Shown piece after piece: positions 23,303-29,354 of a stretch of 64,000 nucleotides of DNA; position 1 is the stretch's first letter; each line of letters begins with the position of its first letter. Where the stretch lies: positions 32,545,377 through 32,609,376 of the forward strand of contig JAKSZU010000016.1 in assembly GCA_026018925.1 (NCBI GenBank), written 5' to 3'. Under the pieces are notes generated by a model, which was given only the letters and a program-made list of their open reading frames with translations, ran no database searches and was not told the origin of the DNA. Position numbers and translations under genes: made by a program. The stretch comes from Tupaia tana. Taxonomy: Eukaryota; Chordata; Mammalia; Scandentia; Tupaiidae.

Positions 23303-25641
23303 AAGAAAGCAAGCCATCAGGTCCAGAACTTGAGCTGTGGTGAGCCATATGAGAGTCCAGTGCCTTTAACCACCATGCCATCTGCTGACCCCAGATAAAA
23401 TAATTCTTAAAAATAAATCTCAGTTCAGAGTTAGTCATCATCATCATCAATTATATTTTATAAGGAAGAGGATCAGCTTTCAAATATAACTAAAAGATCC
23501 AATAATAGTGAATTGAAAATCATTGAGTTCATTCTTATATTAAATTCCAGGTATTGTTCATAGTGCTTTATATATATTAACTTACCTTTATTTTCCAACA
23601 ACCCAATAATATAGACAGTACTGTTACTCCTGCTGGGAAATAATGGGCCACAGAGAAGATTAAGAAACTGAAGATGGGGTAGTTAAGTCACTTGCTGACG
23701 GTGGTATTTGAATGTGGGCAGCCTGGATCCATATTCTTATCTTAACCTTTGTAGTCCCAGATTGTTTACACTTTTTTATTATTGTTGTTGTTTGTTTGTT
23801 TGTCGTAGGGTGTGTATGCTCTCTGGAGAGAAAGAGAGAGGGGAAAGTGAGAAATCACCTGGCGGGGGAGGGATGTCTACTCCACAACCCCTTCTCTGTT
23901 CTCCCTACATCCATTTTGGTGATAAATACTGCCTTTCAACAATCAAATGTTTCCCTTTCCCTTTTTATTGGATATGAAGAGATGAAGGAATACATTTAAA
24001 ATAGGACTTATTTTTTTTATAATATAGAGCATCTCAACTATTGATATAGCAAACTAGACAAACATGTTTGAGTATCTATAGTGTTACGATGTGATATTTG
24101 CTATAAAAAAAGAAACCTTAGGATGGATAATGGCACAAATATGACAGAAGTTAACTTTTTGTTCTAAATGTTCAAAATGGTTGTTCTTTATTACTATTAG
24201 TATTGAGTGTACTCATTTATTTCTTCCATGAAATGAAGAAGAGACAGGCAGACACCCGCAATGGGGTTCTCATGTTGTGATCTACCCCAGCTTCAGCCCA
24301 CCTGGATCCTGGGCTCACACAGATGTGCCCGGCATGCTCAAGGAGGTCTCAGGACATGGACTCAAGATCTCTCTGCGTGTCCAGTTGTACCACTGGTGCA
24401 CACTGCCTGGCCCCCAGAATAGCTATTGTTTTGGTCACACCACAATCTCTTCTCCATTTCTCCACACTGTCAGGATTTTGGTCATGTATGCACACACACC
24501 CAGTGCGTTTTTCAAGCCATGGAGGCTGGAATTGAAGCCATGGTCCACCATGGGCTCCAGCTCCCTTAACCAGGAGACTATAGGGAGATCACTATTCTTG
24601 ATTAGGAAACAGCTCTTTTCTAAGTGGTGATTTAAGAATTCAGGGTCCTTCCAATTAATGGCTCTGCCATCTTGAAGTGCCATCTATAACTGCTATGTGT
24701 GGTCTGTCATGCAGGCCACCTTCCTATGGGAGGATTGCTTACTGGGCCATCACTTCCGTTTGCTTCTAGGAACTGGAGCTCCATCTTGTGGCCACATCTA
24801 ACCACAACAGGTTAGGGAGAGTAGGCGAGAAGCTAGGAAGCAGAGGGGTAACTGTAGTGTCTGCCACAGTACCTATTGAGAATATACTAAAAAAAAATTT
24901 TTTTTATTGAATTTTTTTTTGAGAGGTTTCTGCTACAGGGCGCGTGCGCTCGCCAGACAGACAGAGAGACAGAAAGCGAGAAATCACCCCCCAGGGGGAA
25001 TGGCCATGCCACAATTCCTTCTCCTCCGTTCTCCTCTCAAGATCTTGGGCACGCACGCACATGCACCCGGCGTGAGTTTTAAGCCACTGGGTCCGGGATG
25101 TGAACCGTGGTTGACTACATGGGAGTCCAGCGACATAGCCATTACGCTAACTGCTGGTCCCCTAAAAAAATTTTTTTTAAAGAATTGTTCTGTTTAACTT
25201 TATTTATTTATTTAAATGTGACCAGAGAGGGACACAGTAAGAGAGAGAGAAAGAGAAAGAGAAAGTGAGAAAACAAGTTGCCAGGTCTGGGACTTGAACC
25301 ATGGTCGGCCATGTGGGAGTCCAACACCCCTATCCACCATGCCACCTGCCAGCCCCTGAGAACACATTTTAACTGTCACTGAAGAAAATACGATACTGTT
25401 TAATGAGAATGTCATACGTTCTTCTTAAACTTCATAGAAATATAGAAATGTTAGCTACCTTAATGGTATTTTAGGACTATGGAAAAGTAAATTTGTGTCC
25501 CTAAGTGTAGTGTCATTTTGTCTTTTAAGTACATGTATTTTTAATATTTTCTTAAATTATTTTGATTTCTAGGGCCCTTTAAAAGGACGCAGAGTTGAAG
25601 GAATTCAATATGAAGATATTTCTAAACTTGCCGGAGTTTGA
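108..25641 (+). CDS. KIN: KIN (KIN17) 3' half, seven coding exons, partial at 5' end
   Basis: KIN17 is a nuclear zinc-finger protein that binds curved DNA and RNA and is linked to replication, DNA repair and pre-mRNA processing. The exons here (108-168, 1540-1669, 5170-5220, 13890-13958, 16381-16480, 18425-18525, 25573-25641) join in one frame to 192 codons plus a stop. They cover the Ser-rich linker, a lysine-rich nuclear localisation segment (KEKKKKKS), and the C-terminal tandem SH3-like/KOW region (KIIVK-type start, [42 protein letters not shown]). The N-terminal zinc finger and winged-helix exons lie left of the window. All introns here are GT-AG. The reading ends two codons later than in human KIN as I recall it. 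Identification rests on near-identity to the human protein from memory. Confidence 0.96.
290..482 (-). mobile_element. SINE-A
   Basis: Tail tttattttaatttgcccaga, CT/GA stretch, head ending ccacgccacctgctgggccc. Confidence 0.85.
518..755 (-). mobile_element. Old SINE-B
   Basis: Diverged body (gagaaagcacctaccagggg, gggattttgggcacacacat) with head remnant ccaggccacaggctggccc. Confidence 0.75.
783..1034 (+). mobile_element. SINE-B
   Basis: Head aggaccagcaggttgcatag, body gaatggaggagaagggattt, end ccctatagcaaaaatctct. Confidence 0.88.
1165..1355 (+). mobile_element. SINE-A
   Basis: Head ggggctggcaggtggcatgg, CT-rich middle, tail of AATAAATAAATAAAG type. Confidence 0.88.
1540..1669 (+). CDS. KIN: KIN coding exon with lysine-rich NLS
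   Basis: 130-base exon between ...gttcatcag and GAG|gtactg. It completes the split Ser codon and encodes [11 protein letters not shown]...SALDEIME, including the run KEKKKKKS that fits the nuclear localisation signal of KIN17. Confidence 0.95.
1700..2478. other. KIN intron, no recognised element
   Basis: AT-rich single-copy-looking sequence; a C8/T run at 2237-2251 is the only notable feature. Confidence 0.5.
2479..2507. repeat. (TTTA)n microsatellite
   Basis: About seven tandem ATTT units. Confidence 0.9.
2508..2765 (+). repeat. Ancient mammalian interspersed repeat
   Basis: catggaacttctagtagggg, gtaagcaagtgaacaaatga, ctaaggcaggaaaggtctca, gtggctggagcaaagtgagc and ggaggccttacatgccaatg occur in the order of a widespread old mammalian repeat (L2/MIR-era). 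Same family as 41200-41880 and 56285-56745. Family name not settled. Confidence 0.45.
2845..3038 (-). mobile_element. SINE-A
   Basis: Complete copy; head ends accacctgctggtcccc. Confidence 0.88.
3097..3367 (+). mobile_element. SINE-B
   Basis: Complete; B box ggttcaagtccc-like (gcagttcaagtccc); a 14-base duplication gcgcaaacactctg... occurs near its 3' end at 3312-3340. Confidence 0.9.
3512..3727 (-). mobile_element. Old SINE-B
   Basis: Strongly diverged; head remnant taaccactaggttatggggc. Confidence 0.6.
4117..4537 (-). mobile_element. SINE-B split by a SINE-A
   Basis: The 3' half is 4117-4205 and the 5' half about 4389-4537 (head ccatctgctggtccc). The element is interrupted exactly at the caatcccttct stretch. 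Confidence 0.85.
4206..4388 (-). mobile_element. SINE-A nested in SINE-B
   Basis: Complete copy flanked by caatctcttct and caatcccttct, the duplicated target inside the outer SINE-B. Confidence 0.85.
4553..4699 (-). mobile_element. SINE-A2
   Basis: Has the tgctgcagggcatgtgtgct 3' end but lacks the SINE-B body. Confidence 0.75.
4856..5115 (-). mobile_element. SINE-B, C58 subfamily, next to KIN exon
   Basis: TSD acactgaagatttt / acattgaagatttt on both sides. B box reads ggttcgcgtcc. Its head end is 50-55 bases upstream of the KIN exon at 5170. Confidence 0.92.
5170..5220 (+). CDS. KIN: KIN coding exon
   Basis: 51-base in-frame exon [17 protein letters not shown] between ttctatag and CCT|gtaagt. 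It begins the C-terminal SH3-like region. A young SINE-B ends only about 50 bases upstream of its acceptor. Confidence 0.95.
5221..5700. other. KIN intron, no recognised element
   Basis: AT-rich intronic sequence after exon 5170-5220; no exon or repeat recognised. Confidence 0.5.
5708..5772 (-). mobile_element. Old SINE-B fragment
   Basis: atcccttctccatttctccc followed by gggattttgggcatgcatac only. Confidence 0.5.
5806..6859 (-). mobile_element. SINE-A split by RPS6 pseudogene
   Basis: Tail half 5806-5855 (aaagaattatttatttaatt) and head half 6707-6859 (cattatttt-aatttgaccaggg to cacctgctagtacc) belong to one element. ttcatttatttt flanks the pseudogene on both sides. Confidence 0.75.
5902..6687 (-). 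pseudogene. RPS6: RPS6 processed pseudogene
   Basis: Intronless minus-strand copy of ribosomal protein S6 inside a KIN intron. The start reads [20 protein letters not shown] and continues in frame to KRKSVQGC, where the frame is lost. Later pieces [19 protein letters not shown] and the final ESSQK plus TAA (5902-5904) appear in other frames. 5'UTR-like sequence runs to about 6703 and a T-rich tract (the poly(A) side) is at about 5845-5870. It sits inside a SINE-A tail. Not functional. Confidence 0.95.
6873..7032 (-). mobile_element. SINE-A
   Basis: Complete; tail ttatttatttatttatttat, head cacactacctgctggccc. Confidence 0.85.
7046..7128 (-). mobile_element. Old SINE head fragment
   Basis: Only the tRNA-like part (gggacttgaaccacggggtc agccatgtag) remains. 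Confidence 0.5.
7245..7435 (-). mobile_element. SINE-C
   Basis: tttatttcttccatgaacaa gagacagaca, then ccagccccaaatcatgggca; same layout as 24207 and 47335. Confidence 0.55.
7568..7778 (+). mobile_element. Old SINE-B
   Basis: Body caggtacacgtgtgtgcaag cccaaaatcctgaaaag; head strongly altered. Confidence 0.6.
7838..8098 (+). mobile_element. Old SINE-B
   Basis: Head ggatgttagatcccatatgg tcgaccaggg, body ggactgtggcatggccaggc. Confidence 0.6.
8100..8430. other. KIN intron, no recognised element
   Basis: ccaccatccagtgttccagg near 8296 may be a very old repeat, but nothing is firm. Confidence 0.4.
8432..8619 (-). mobile_element. SINE-A
   Basis: Complete; flanked by ctgaaaaccctgt and ctgagaaccctgt. 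Confidence 0.88.
8943..9200 (+). mobile_element. SINE-B
   Basis: Head aggccagcagatggtatgga, body ggaggagaagggattaggat. Confidence 0.85.
9200..9662 (-). mobile_element. SINE-C split by SINE-B
   Basis: Left part 9200-9236 and right part 9504-9662 (ttcatccaccccgaatcatg, aggaaggtctcagacttcaa) form one older element. Confidence 0.5.
9237..9503 (+). mobile_element. SINE-B, A58 subfamily
   Basis: Perfect TSD agaaagagtgactgag on both sides; internal G-run at about 9409-9421. Confidence 0.92.
9827..10095 (+). mobile_element. SINE-B, A58 subfamily
   Basis: B box ggttcgagtcc; imperfect TSD tatggctgaact / tatgactgaacc. Confidence 0.9.
10362..10837 (-). pseudogene. RPS20: RPS20 processed pseudogene with intact target-site duplication
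   Basis: Minus-strand intronless copy of ribosomal protein S20: ATG at 10734-10736 reads MAVKDTGK, then frameshifts. Remnants of the [25 protein letters not shown] and VTIADA segments can be read down to TAA at 10403-10405. A T-run (poly(A) tail) lies at 10359-10368. The 14-base duplication tcattatcagcttt (10348-10361 and 10838-10851) marks the L1-mediated insertion. Confidence 0.95.
11082..11333 (-). mobile_element. SINE-B
   Basis: TSD aaggttcagttct / aagcttcagttct. Confidence 0.88.
11743..12001 (+). mobile_element. SINE-B in L1 ORF1 relic
   Basis: TSD aaattgtttttcac / aaattgtttttccac. Confidence 0.9.
12532..12720 (-). mobile_element. SINE-A in L1 ORF1 relic
   Basis: TSD caagggaggtttt at 12519-12531 and 12721-12733. 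Confidence 0.9.
13640..13770 (+). mobile_element. MIR fragment
   Basis: gcatgaccttgaattagtca cttcacctt matches the MIR core order (tgtgaccttgggcaagtcac ttaacctc). Confidence 0.5.
13890..13958 (+). CDS. KIN: KIN coding exon
   Basis: 69-base in-frame exon, [20 protein letters not shown] followed by IVK, between tcttccag and AAG|gtaagg. Human KIN has Ala where Gly is read before IVK (from memory). Confidence 0.95.
14207..14375 (+). mobile_element. SINE-A
   Basis: Head gggagtcagtagctattgtg, tail with (AAT)n. Confidence 0.83.
14408..14606 (+). mobile_element. SINE-B, 3' shortened
   Basis: Stops after gggagtgatttctcaaaaaa; the final CT and CCTATAGC part is absent. Confidence 0.83.
14650..14857 (-). 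mobile_element. SINE-A2
   Basis: (ATT)n tail, tgctgtagggcatgtgtact 3' end, head ccacctgctgacccc. Confidence 0.83.
14953..15128 (-). mobile_element. SINE-A
   Basis: Complete; flanks agactatctt / agactacctt. Confidence 0.85.
15305..15569 (-). mobile_element. SINE-B, C58 subfamily
   Basis: Perfect TSD tcactaggtttctt (15291-15304, 15570-15583). Confidence 0.94.
15592..15866 (-). mobile_element. SINE-B with expanded (GA)n
   Basis: The CT-rich section has become a pure (GA) run at about 15635-15670. Confidence 0.87.
15960..16203 (-). mobile_element. Old SINE-B
   Basis: TSD ctgaattgaatt on both sides (15928 and 16204). Confidence 0.8.
16381..16480 (+). CDS. KIN: KIN coding exon, SH3-like subdomain
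   Basis: 100-base exon between tttacattacag and CCAG|gtaagt. It encodes [20 protein letters not shown] and then [13 protein letters not shown], and ends on the first base of a Gly codon. Confidence 0.96.
16600..16844 (-). mobile_element. SINE-B, head truncated
   Basis: Ends at gagcccagcaatgta; the first 20-25 bases of the head are missing. Confidence 0.83.
17052..17284 (-). mobile_element. Old SINE-B
   Basis: Body ccttctcctccatctttccc, head taaccactacgaactggtcc. Confidence 0.75.
17289..17530 (-). mobile_element. Old SINE-B
   Basis: Directly follows the previous copy; head taaccactaggctgtggagt. Confidence 0.75.
17533..17600 (-). mobile_element. Short L1 3' fragment
   Basis: Phrase attcctttttactgctgagt aatgtgtcatgtatggatg resembles the antisense L1 motif that ends in a first-person 'gaataatattccattgtatgg'. 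Very short, so uncertain. Confidence 0.35.
17755..17977 (+). mobile_element. SINE-A
   Basis: Long A/T tail; TSD aaataaattttctc on both sides (right copy 17978-17991). Confidence 0.87.
18105..18273 (-). mobile_element. SINE-A
   Basis: Head ends ataaccatttgctggcccc. Confidence 0.83.
18425..18525 (+). CDS. KIN: KIN coding exon, KOW motif
   Basis: 101-base exon between ttctattgtag and ACT|gtaagt. It encodes [20 protein letters not shown] followed by [14 protein letters not shown]. The [11 protein letters not shown] stretch is the KOW-type turn of the second SH3-like subdomain. Confidence 0.96.
18615..18838 (-). mobile_element. Old SINE-B
   Basis: TSD gtcttggttttatttta / gtcttgttttatttta. Confidence 0.78.
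18884..19121 (-). mobile_element. SINE-B
   Basis: Internal CT part shortened; head ccatctgctggtacc. Confidence 0.85.
19125..19403. other. KIN intron, possible old repeat
   Basis: aaaattacccctaatgcccc agccagtgataactcttgtt aatatt resembles an old L1-like mammalian repeat; not assignable by eye. Confidence 0.35.
19421..19693 (-). mobile_element. Young SINE-B, C58 subfamily
   Basis: Perfect 17-base TSD ccctcacatctaatatt. Differs from the copy at 46708 at about four positions outside the T-run. Confidence 0.96.
19944..20117 (-). mobile_element. SINE-A, head altered
   Basis: Head ends ccatgccaacttactg instead of the usual terminus. Confidence 0.75.
20118..20240 (-). mobile_element. SINE-A2 fragment
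   Basis: Starts tactcaccagagcg; no A/T tail of its own, so the pair looks like a head-to-tail dimer. Confidence 0.7.
20395..20571 (-). mobile_element. SINE-A
   Basis: (TTA)n tail; TSD catcttttgtaat (20382-20394, 20572-20584). Confidence 0.88.
20869..21124 (-). mobile_element. Young SINE-B, C58 subfamily
   Basis: TSD gcatcctttttt; B box gttcgcatcc (a decayed CpG of the C58 form). Confidence 0.92.
21252..21530 (+). mobile_element. SINE-B
   Basis: TSD actatacatgtt / actatgcatgtt. Confidence 0.9.
21687..21934 (-). mobile_element. SINE-B, head internally deleted
   Basis: gagacaagcgccatctgctg lacks the usual aaccatta part. Confidence 0.83.
22068..22320 (-). mobile_element. Old SINE-B
   Basis: TSD cagaaaagtgt (22056 and 22321). 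Confidence 0.8.
22436..22664 (-). mobile_element. SINE-C
   Basis: cccaagcccaggacctttcc cgtgtgggtccagttgtgtt is the head side. Confidence 0.6.
22716..22916 (-). mobile_element. SINE-A
   Basis: (GGGA)n/(GA)n middle; flanks taagagaatgac / taagaatgac. Confidence 0.86.
22999..23414 (+). mobile_element. SINE-A carrying a nested SINE-A in its tail
   Basis: The 16-base TSD aaatctcagttcagag (22983-22998, 23415-23430) brackets this copy together with the minus-strand SINE-A at 23200-23393. Confidence 0.88.
23200..23393 (-). mobile_element. SINE-A nested in SINE-A tail
   Basis: (GA)n 23261-23298; flanks ataaaataattc on both sides. Confidence 0.85.
23536..23765 (-). mobile_element. MIR
   Basis: The run tattaacttacctttatttt ccaacaaccc, actgttactcctgctgggaa, aactgaagatggggtagtta agtcacttgc and ggatccatattcttatctta is an antisense MIR. 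Confidence 0.65.
23775..23907 (-). mobile_element. SINE-B, 5' truncated
   Basis: Stops at ccttctctgttctccct; no tRNA-like head. Confidence 0.7.
24207..24418 (-). mobile_element. SINE-C
   Basis: tttatttcttccatgaaatg, ctaccccagcttcagcccac, caggacatggactcaagatc. Confidence 0.62.
24430..24592 (-). mobile_element. Old SINE-B fragment
   Basis: cacaccacaatctcttctcc to ccttaaccaggagactatag. Confidence 0.6.
24593..24900. other. KIN intron, unassigned
   Basis: cttcaagggtcc-like and ggaggattgcttactgggcc wording hints at an old repeat; no family recognised. Confidence 0.3.
24903..25162 (-). mobile_element. SINE-B, C58 subfamily
   Basis: B box ggttcacatcc (decayed C58 form); ctaaaaaaa(a) flanks. Confidence 0.9.
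25172..25358 (-). mobile_element. SINE-A
   Basis: Complete; abuts the preceding SINE-B through its A-rich duplication. Confidence 0.86.
25573..25641 (+). CDS. KIN: KIN terminal coding exon with shifted stop
   Basis: Acceptor tgatttctag, then [20 protein letters not shown]. The codon after Ala, where I recall the human stop, reads GGA. GTT and TGA follow, so the protein gains Gly-Val at its C-terminus. The stop is at 25639-25641. Confidence 0.93.
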   Translation, partial: GPLKGRRVEGIQYEDISKLAGV

Positions 25642-25733
25642 AAATTAACAACACATAAAATCCTAAAGCATCAAATTGGTGTTCGCCAAGGCATTATGAA
25701 ACTCTACTGTGTTAGGGTGTTTCTTTTGTATAA

Positions 25734-25739
25734 AATAAA
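25734..25739 (+). promoter_or_regulatory. KIN proximal poly(A) signal AATAAA
   Basis: Canonical AATAAA 93 bases after the stop. Use would give a very short 3'UTR; no strong GT-rich element follows it closely. Confidence 0.45.
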
Positions 25740-25885
25740 TTGATTTATTTAAATATTACTGTACAGGGTTTAGCTAAACTTACAGAAAAATCTAATTATG
25801 TCTCCCAAAGTATAAAATCTATGTAATTTTGTCCTTGTTATTTTGATTTTCTTTGTAATATTTCCTTGATGATTTTTTAATCTTC

Positions 25886-25891
25886 ATTAAA
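25886..25891 (+). promoter_or_regulatory. KIN distal poly(A) signal ATTAAA
   Basis: ATTAAA followed within 20 bases by gtaaagtggtttttttt, a fitting downstream GU/U element. It is the more likely terminal signal. Confidence 0.55.
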
Positions 25892-26040
25892 GAATGTTAT
25901 TGTAAAGTGGTTTTTTTTTATGACTATTTACAATTGCATTGGAGGAAATTTGTATCTATTTGCTATATTTTCAGGAGTAGAGTAGTAATGTTGTACTATA
26001 AGTATAATTAAATTTTAAAAAGTTTGACTATAAATAGAAA

Positions 26041-26490
26041 AGCAGCTTTATTGCAATCTAATTCACACACCCTCTAGTTCACTCATTTAAAGTGTATAAT
26101 GTGGTGGTTTTCAGTATATTTACAGAGTTGTACAGCCATCTCCACTGTCTAATTTTAGAATATTTTCATCACTGCAGAAAGAGACCCTGTACACAGTCAG
26201 GCCCTAATCTCCCCATCTCACAGTCTCTGGCAATCACTAATCTACTTTCTTTTCTATGCCTATTCTGGACGTTTCATATAAATGGTATAATACAGCTTGT
26301 GGTCTTTTATGACCTGGTTTCTTACACTTAGAACAATGGTTTTAAGCTTTATGCCTATTGTAGAATGTAGGAATACTGCATTTCTTTTTACTGCCAAATA
26401 ATATTTCGTTGACTGGATATACCACATTTTGTTCATCCATTCATCAACTGATGAACATTTTGATTGTTTCTCCTAGGGTAGAGAGGAATG
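26041..26490 (-). mobile_element. Old L1 3' end fragment
   Basis: Contains the familiar antisense L1M 3' sequence (ttcactcatttaaagtgtataatgtggtggt..., ttggcaatcactaatctact-type, then caccattttgttcatccattcatcaactgatgaac). It lies just downstream of the KIN poly(A) region. Confidence 0.65.
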
Positions 26491-27094
26491 TTGACTCTGT
26501 TTTCAGGCACTCTTGGCAGCAAGATGACTGAGAAAGGGAGAGGGCTGATAACTTCTGTTATTAGGAGATGGGGGAGTGCATGCTTGTGGATACATCAAAG
26601 GCAGTGTGAGAAGTAATAATGCGATGATGTCACTAGCGTTACAGAAAACACTCTTCAGGGATGGATTAAGGTTTTTCCAAAATAACTTGACATTATAATA
26701 TGGAAAGCAACTGGATTTTGGAGTTGGGCAAACATTAGAGTGAATTTTGTTGTTTTATTCACTATCTTAGGAAGTGAATGTTCTAGAATTATGATTTTAT
26801 ATCTAGTTTATATCTAAATAGTTTAAAATTATGTGTCCTATGGGCTTGATGTGAGAACTGCATAAAATACATACAGAGTGCATGCAAACATAAGAAGTGT
26901 CAGACATAAAGCCTGACAATAAATGACAACAGGGGTCATGTCAATAAATGGAACCTAGCATCTAAGGCTTGCCCCTAGGGTGTAGATCTTGTCTGCAGAA
27001 TTTTAGTAAAAATTATTCTCTTTGATAGTTGTGTAATTATGAAACCTGACATATAACACATACCTCCCCCAAATCCATAAGTTTAGAATCAACT
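26491..27094. other. Intergenic, nothing recognised
   Basis: Single-copy-looking sequence downstream of KIN; no reading frame or repeat convinces. Confidence 0.5.
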
Positions 27095-27106
27095 CAGTGC
27101 TTTTTT

Positions 27107-27381
27107 AATTTAATTTTATTTTTATTTTTTGAAGAGGTTTTTGCTATAGTGCGCGTGCGCTCGCCAGACAGACAGAGACAGACAGACAGACGGAAAGCGA
27201 GAAATCACCCTCCAGGGGGGATGGCCATGCCGCAATCCCTTCTCCTCCATTCTCCTCTCGGGATCTTGGGCACGCATGCACATGCACCCAGCGTGAATTT
27301 TAAGCCACCGGGTCCAGGACGTGAACTGTGATCGACTACATGGGAGTCCAGCGACATAGCCATTATGCTAACAGCTGGTCC
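27107..27381 (-). mobile_element. SINE-B, C58 subfamily
   Basis: TSD cagtgctttttt (27095-27106, 27382-27393). Confidence 0.92.
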
Positions 27382-27393
27382 CAGTGCTTTTTT

Positions 27394-27650
27394 TTTAAGA
27401 GAGATTTTTGGATAGGGCATGTGTGCTTATCGAAGAAACAGAGACTGAGAAAGAAAGTGAGAAATCACCCCCAGGGGGGATGGCCATGCCACAATCCCTT
27501 CTCCTCCATTCTCCTGTTGGGATTTTGGGAATGCACAATGCACACACACATGCCTGGAGTGAGTTTTAAGCTGCCAAGTCTGAGACTCGAAACACTGTTG
27601 ACTACATGGGAGTTCAGTCATGTAACCATTATGCCATCTGCTGGCCCACT
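27394..27650 (-). mobile_element. SINE-B stacked on the same target
   Basis: Flanked by cagtgcttt at 27382 and again at 27651. Confidence 0.88.
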
Positions 27651-27683
27651 CAGTGCTTTCCTTAATAGAAAAAAAAATTTTTT

Positions 27684-27832
27684 TTTTTTGGAGAGCTTTT
27701 TTCGTTTTTTATGTTTTCTTTTTTTTTTTTTTTTTTTTTGCTACAGGGAGCTTGTGCTCTCCAGAAAGAGAGAGATAGAAAGTGAGAAATCACCCCTCAG
27801 GGGGTGGCCATGCTGCAATCCCTTCTCCTCCA
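27684..27832 (-). mobile_element. SINE-B, 5' truncated
   Basis: Ends at caatcccttctcctcc; long interrupted T-run. Confidence 0.75.
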
Positions 27833-28026
27833 ATGTTTAATTTTTTTCCAACATCTTCCTGAAATTATTTCAGTTTACAATAAAATAGCACACTTAAGGT
27901 TAAGTTCAATTAAAACAAAAACTAAAACAAAAATATCCTTGACTATAGTACACTTTTTTCCTCTTAAGTTCTTACAGACCAATAGTGCTTATGTTAAGCA
28001 CAATCACTGGAGATAGCTAAAATCAG

Positions 28027-28030
<4 letters not shown>

Positions 28031-28116
<86 letters not shown>
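28031..28116. repeat. (TA)n(CA)n(TA)n microsatellite
   Basis: Alternating TA, then CA, then TA blocks immediately beside the SINE-B at 28133, on its poly(A) side. Confidence 0.97.
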
Positions 28117-28132
28117 AGTTTTAGTTATTTTT

Positions 28133-28363
28133 CTTGGAGAGGTTTTTGCTATAGGGCGTGTGTGCTCGCTAGAAATAGACATGAGAAATCACCCTTCAGG
28201 GATGGCCATGCCGCAATCCCTTCTTCTCCATTTTCCTGTCGAGATCGTGGACACGCACAGACATGCACCAGACCTGATTTTAAGCCACCAGGCCCGGGAC
28301 TCGAACCGTGGCCAACTACATGGGAGTCCAGTGACATAGCCCTTACGCTAACTGCTGGTCTCT
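28133..28363 (-). mobile_element. SINE-B, internally shortened
   Basis: CT region reduced to agaaatagacatgagaaatc. Confidence 0.87.
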
Positions 28364-28658
28364 TGAATACTATTCTTTTTCATCAGCTTGTTTGAGGTCA
28401 TATCAAATTATTAGCATTGCTGTCATTGGAGACAAAATTCTCTGAGTCTTCGTTGGAATGCCTTTGAATCCAGCTGTCTTACTTGCCAATTTTCCCCTTT
28501 GTCTTCTGGCGTGTACTTTAGGGGCTTATCCATTTCTGCTGACATAAAGTTGAGTCATTCAGCAAACATTTACTATTCGCACTGGTGTATAAGCCATTGT
28601 ATTAGGTTCTCAATAAAGAAAACCTTGATCATCTGGAGGAGCTAATTAAAACTCAGTC

Positions 28659-28930
28659 CTGGAGTCAGCAGGTAGCATGGAGGTTAACGTGCTAGATCCC
28701 ACATGGCTAGCTGAGATGTTGAGTCCCAGACCCAGTGGCTTGAAAATCATGCCAGGCACATGTGATGTGTGCTTGAAATCTCAAGAGGAGACCGGAGAAG
28801 AAGGGACTACAGCATGGCTATCCTCCCTGGGGTGTGTGTGTGGGGGGATTTCTCACTTTCTCTGTCTCTGGAGAACACACACATCCTATAGCAAAAGCTA
28901 AAAAAACTAAAACTAAAATAAATAAATAAG
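28659..28930 (+). mobile_element. Old SINE-B
   Basis: Head ggagtcagcaggtagcatgg aggttaacgtg, tail (AAAT)n. Confidence 0.8.
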
Positions 28931-29015
28931 CCCCAACTGTTAACTGGTTCCAGGGTCTACCTCAGTTCCTGCTTTAGCAAAATGGAATCAAAGGATTAGA
29001 ATATCAGTCAGTCTT

Positions 29016-29206
29016 AGGGGCCAGCAGGTGACTTAATAGTTACGTTGCTGGACTCCCACATGACCGACCATGGTTCAAGTCCCAGACTTGGCAGCTTGAA
29101 ACTCATGTTGGGCACATGCACGTACATACCTAAAATCCCAAGAGGAGAATATCTCTGTCACTCCACCAAGCACACATATCCATAACAAAAATCTCTCAAA
29201 AAAAAA
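29016..29206 (+). mobile_element. SINE-B with internal deletion
   Basis: TSD atatcagtcagtctt (29001-29015, 29207-29221). About 65 body bases are missing between gaggagaat and atctctgtc. Confidence 0.88.
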
Positions 29207-29354
29207 ATATCAGTCAGTCTTGATTGTAAATTAGTCATTAGGTCAAATAAAGTGACCCTAGAAATGTTAATTGGACAATAGAATCATTATACTGTTAAAA
29301 GGAAGCATCCTTGATTTTTCCTTATCCTATGTGGATATTAAAAAAAAAAATTAC

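Larger units (their letters stand above)
25642..25910 (+). other. KIN: KIN 3'UTR
   Basis: AT-rich sequence after the stop with two candidate poly(A) signals (25734, 25886). The second lies 15-20 bases before a GT/T-rich stretch (gtggtttttttt at about 25906), so cleavage near 25905 is likely. The end is inferred. Confidence 0.6.
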
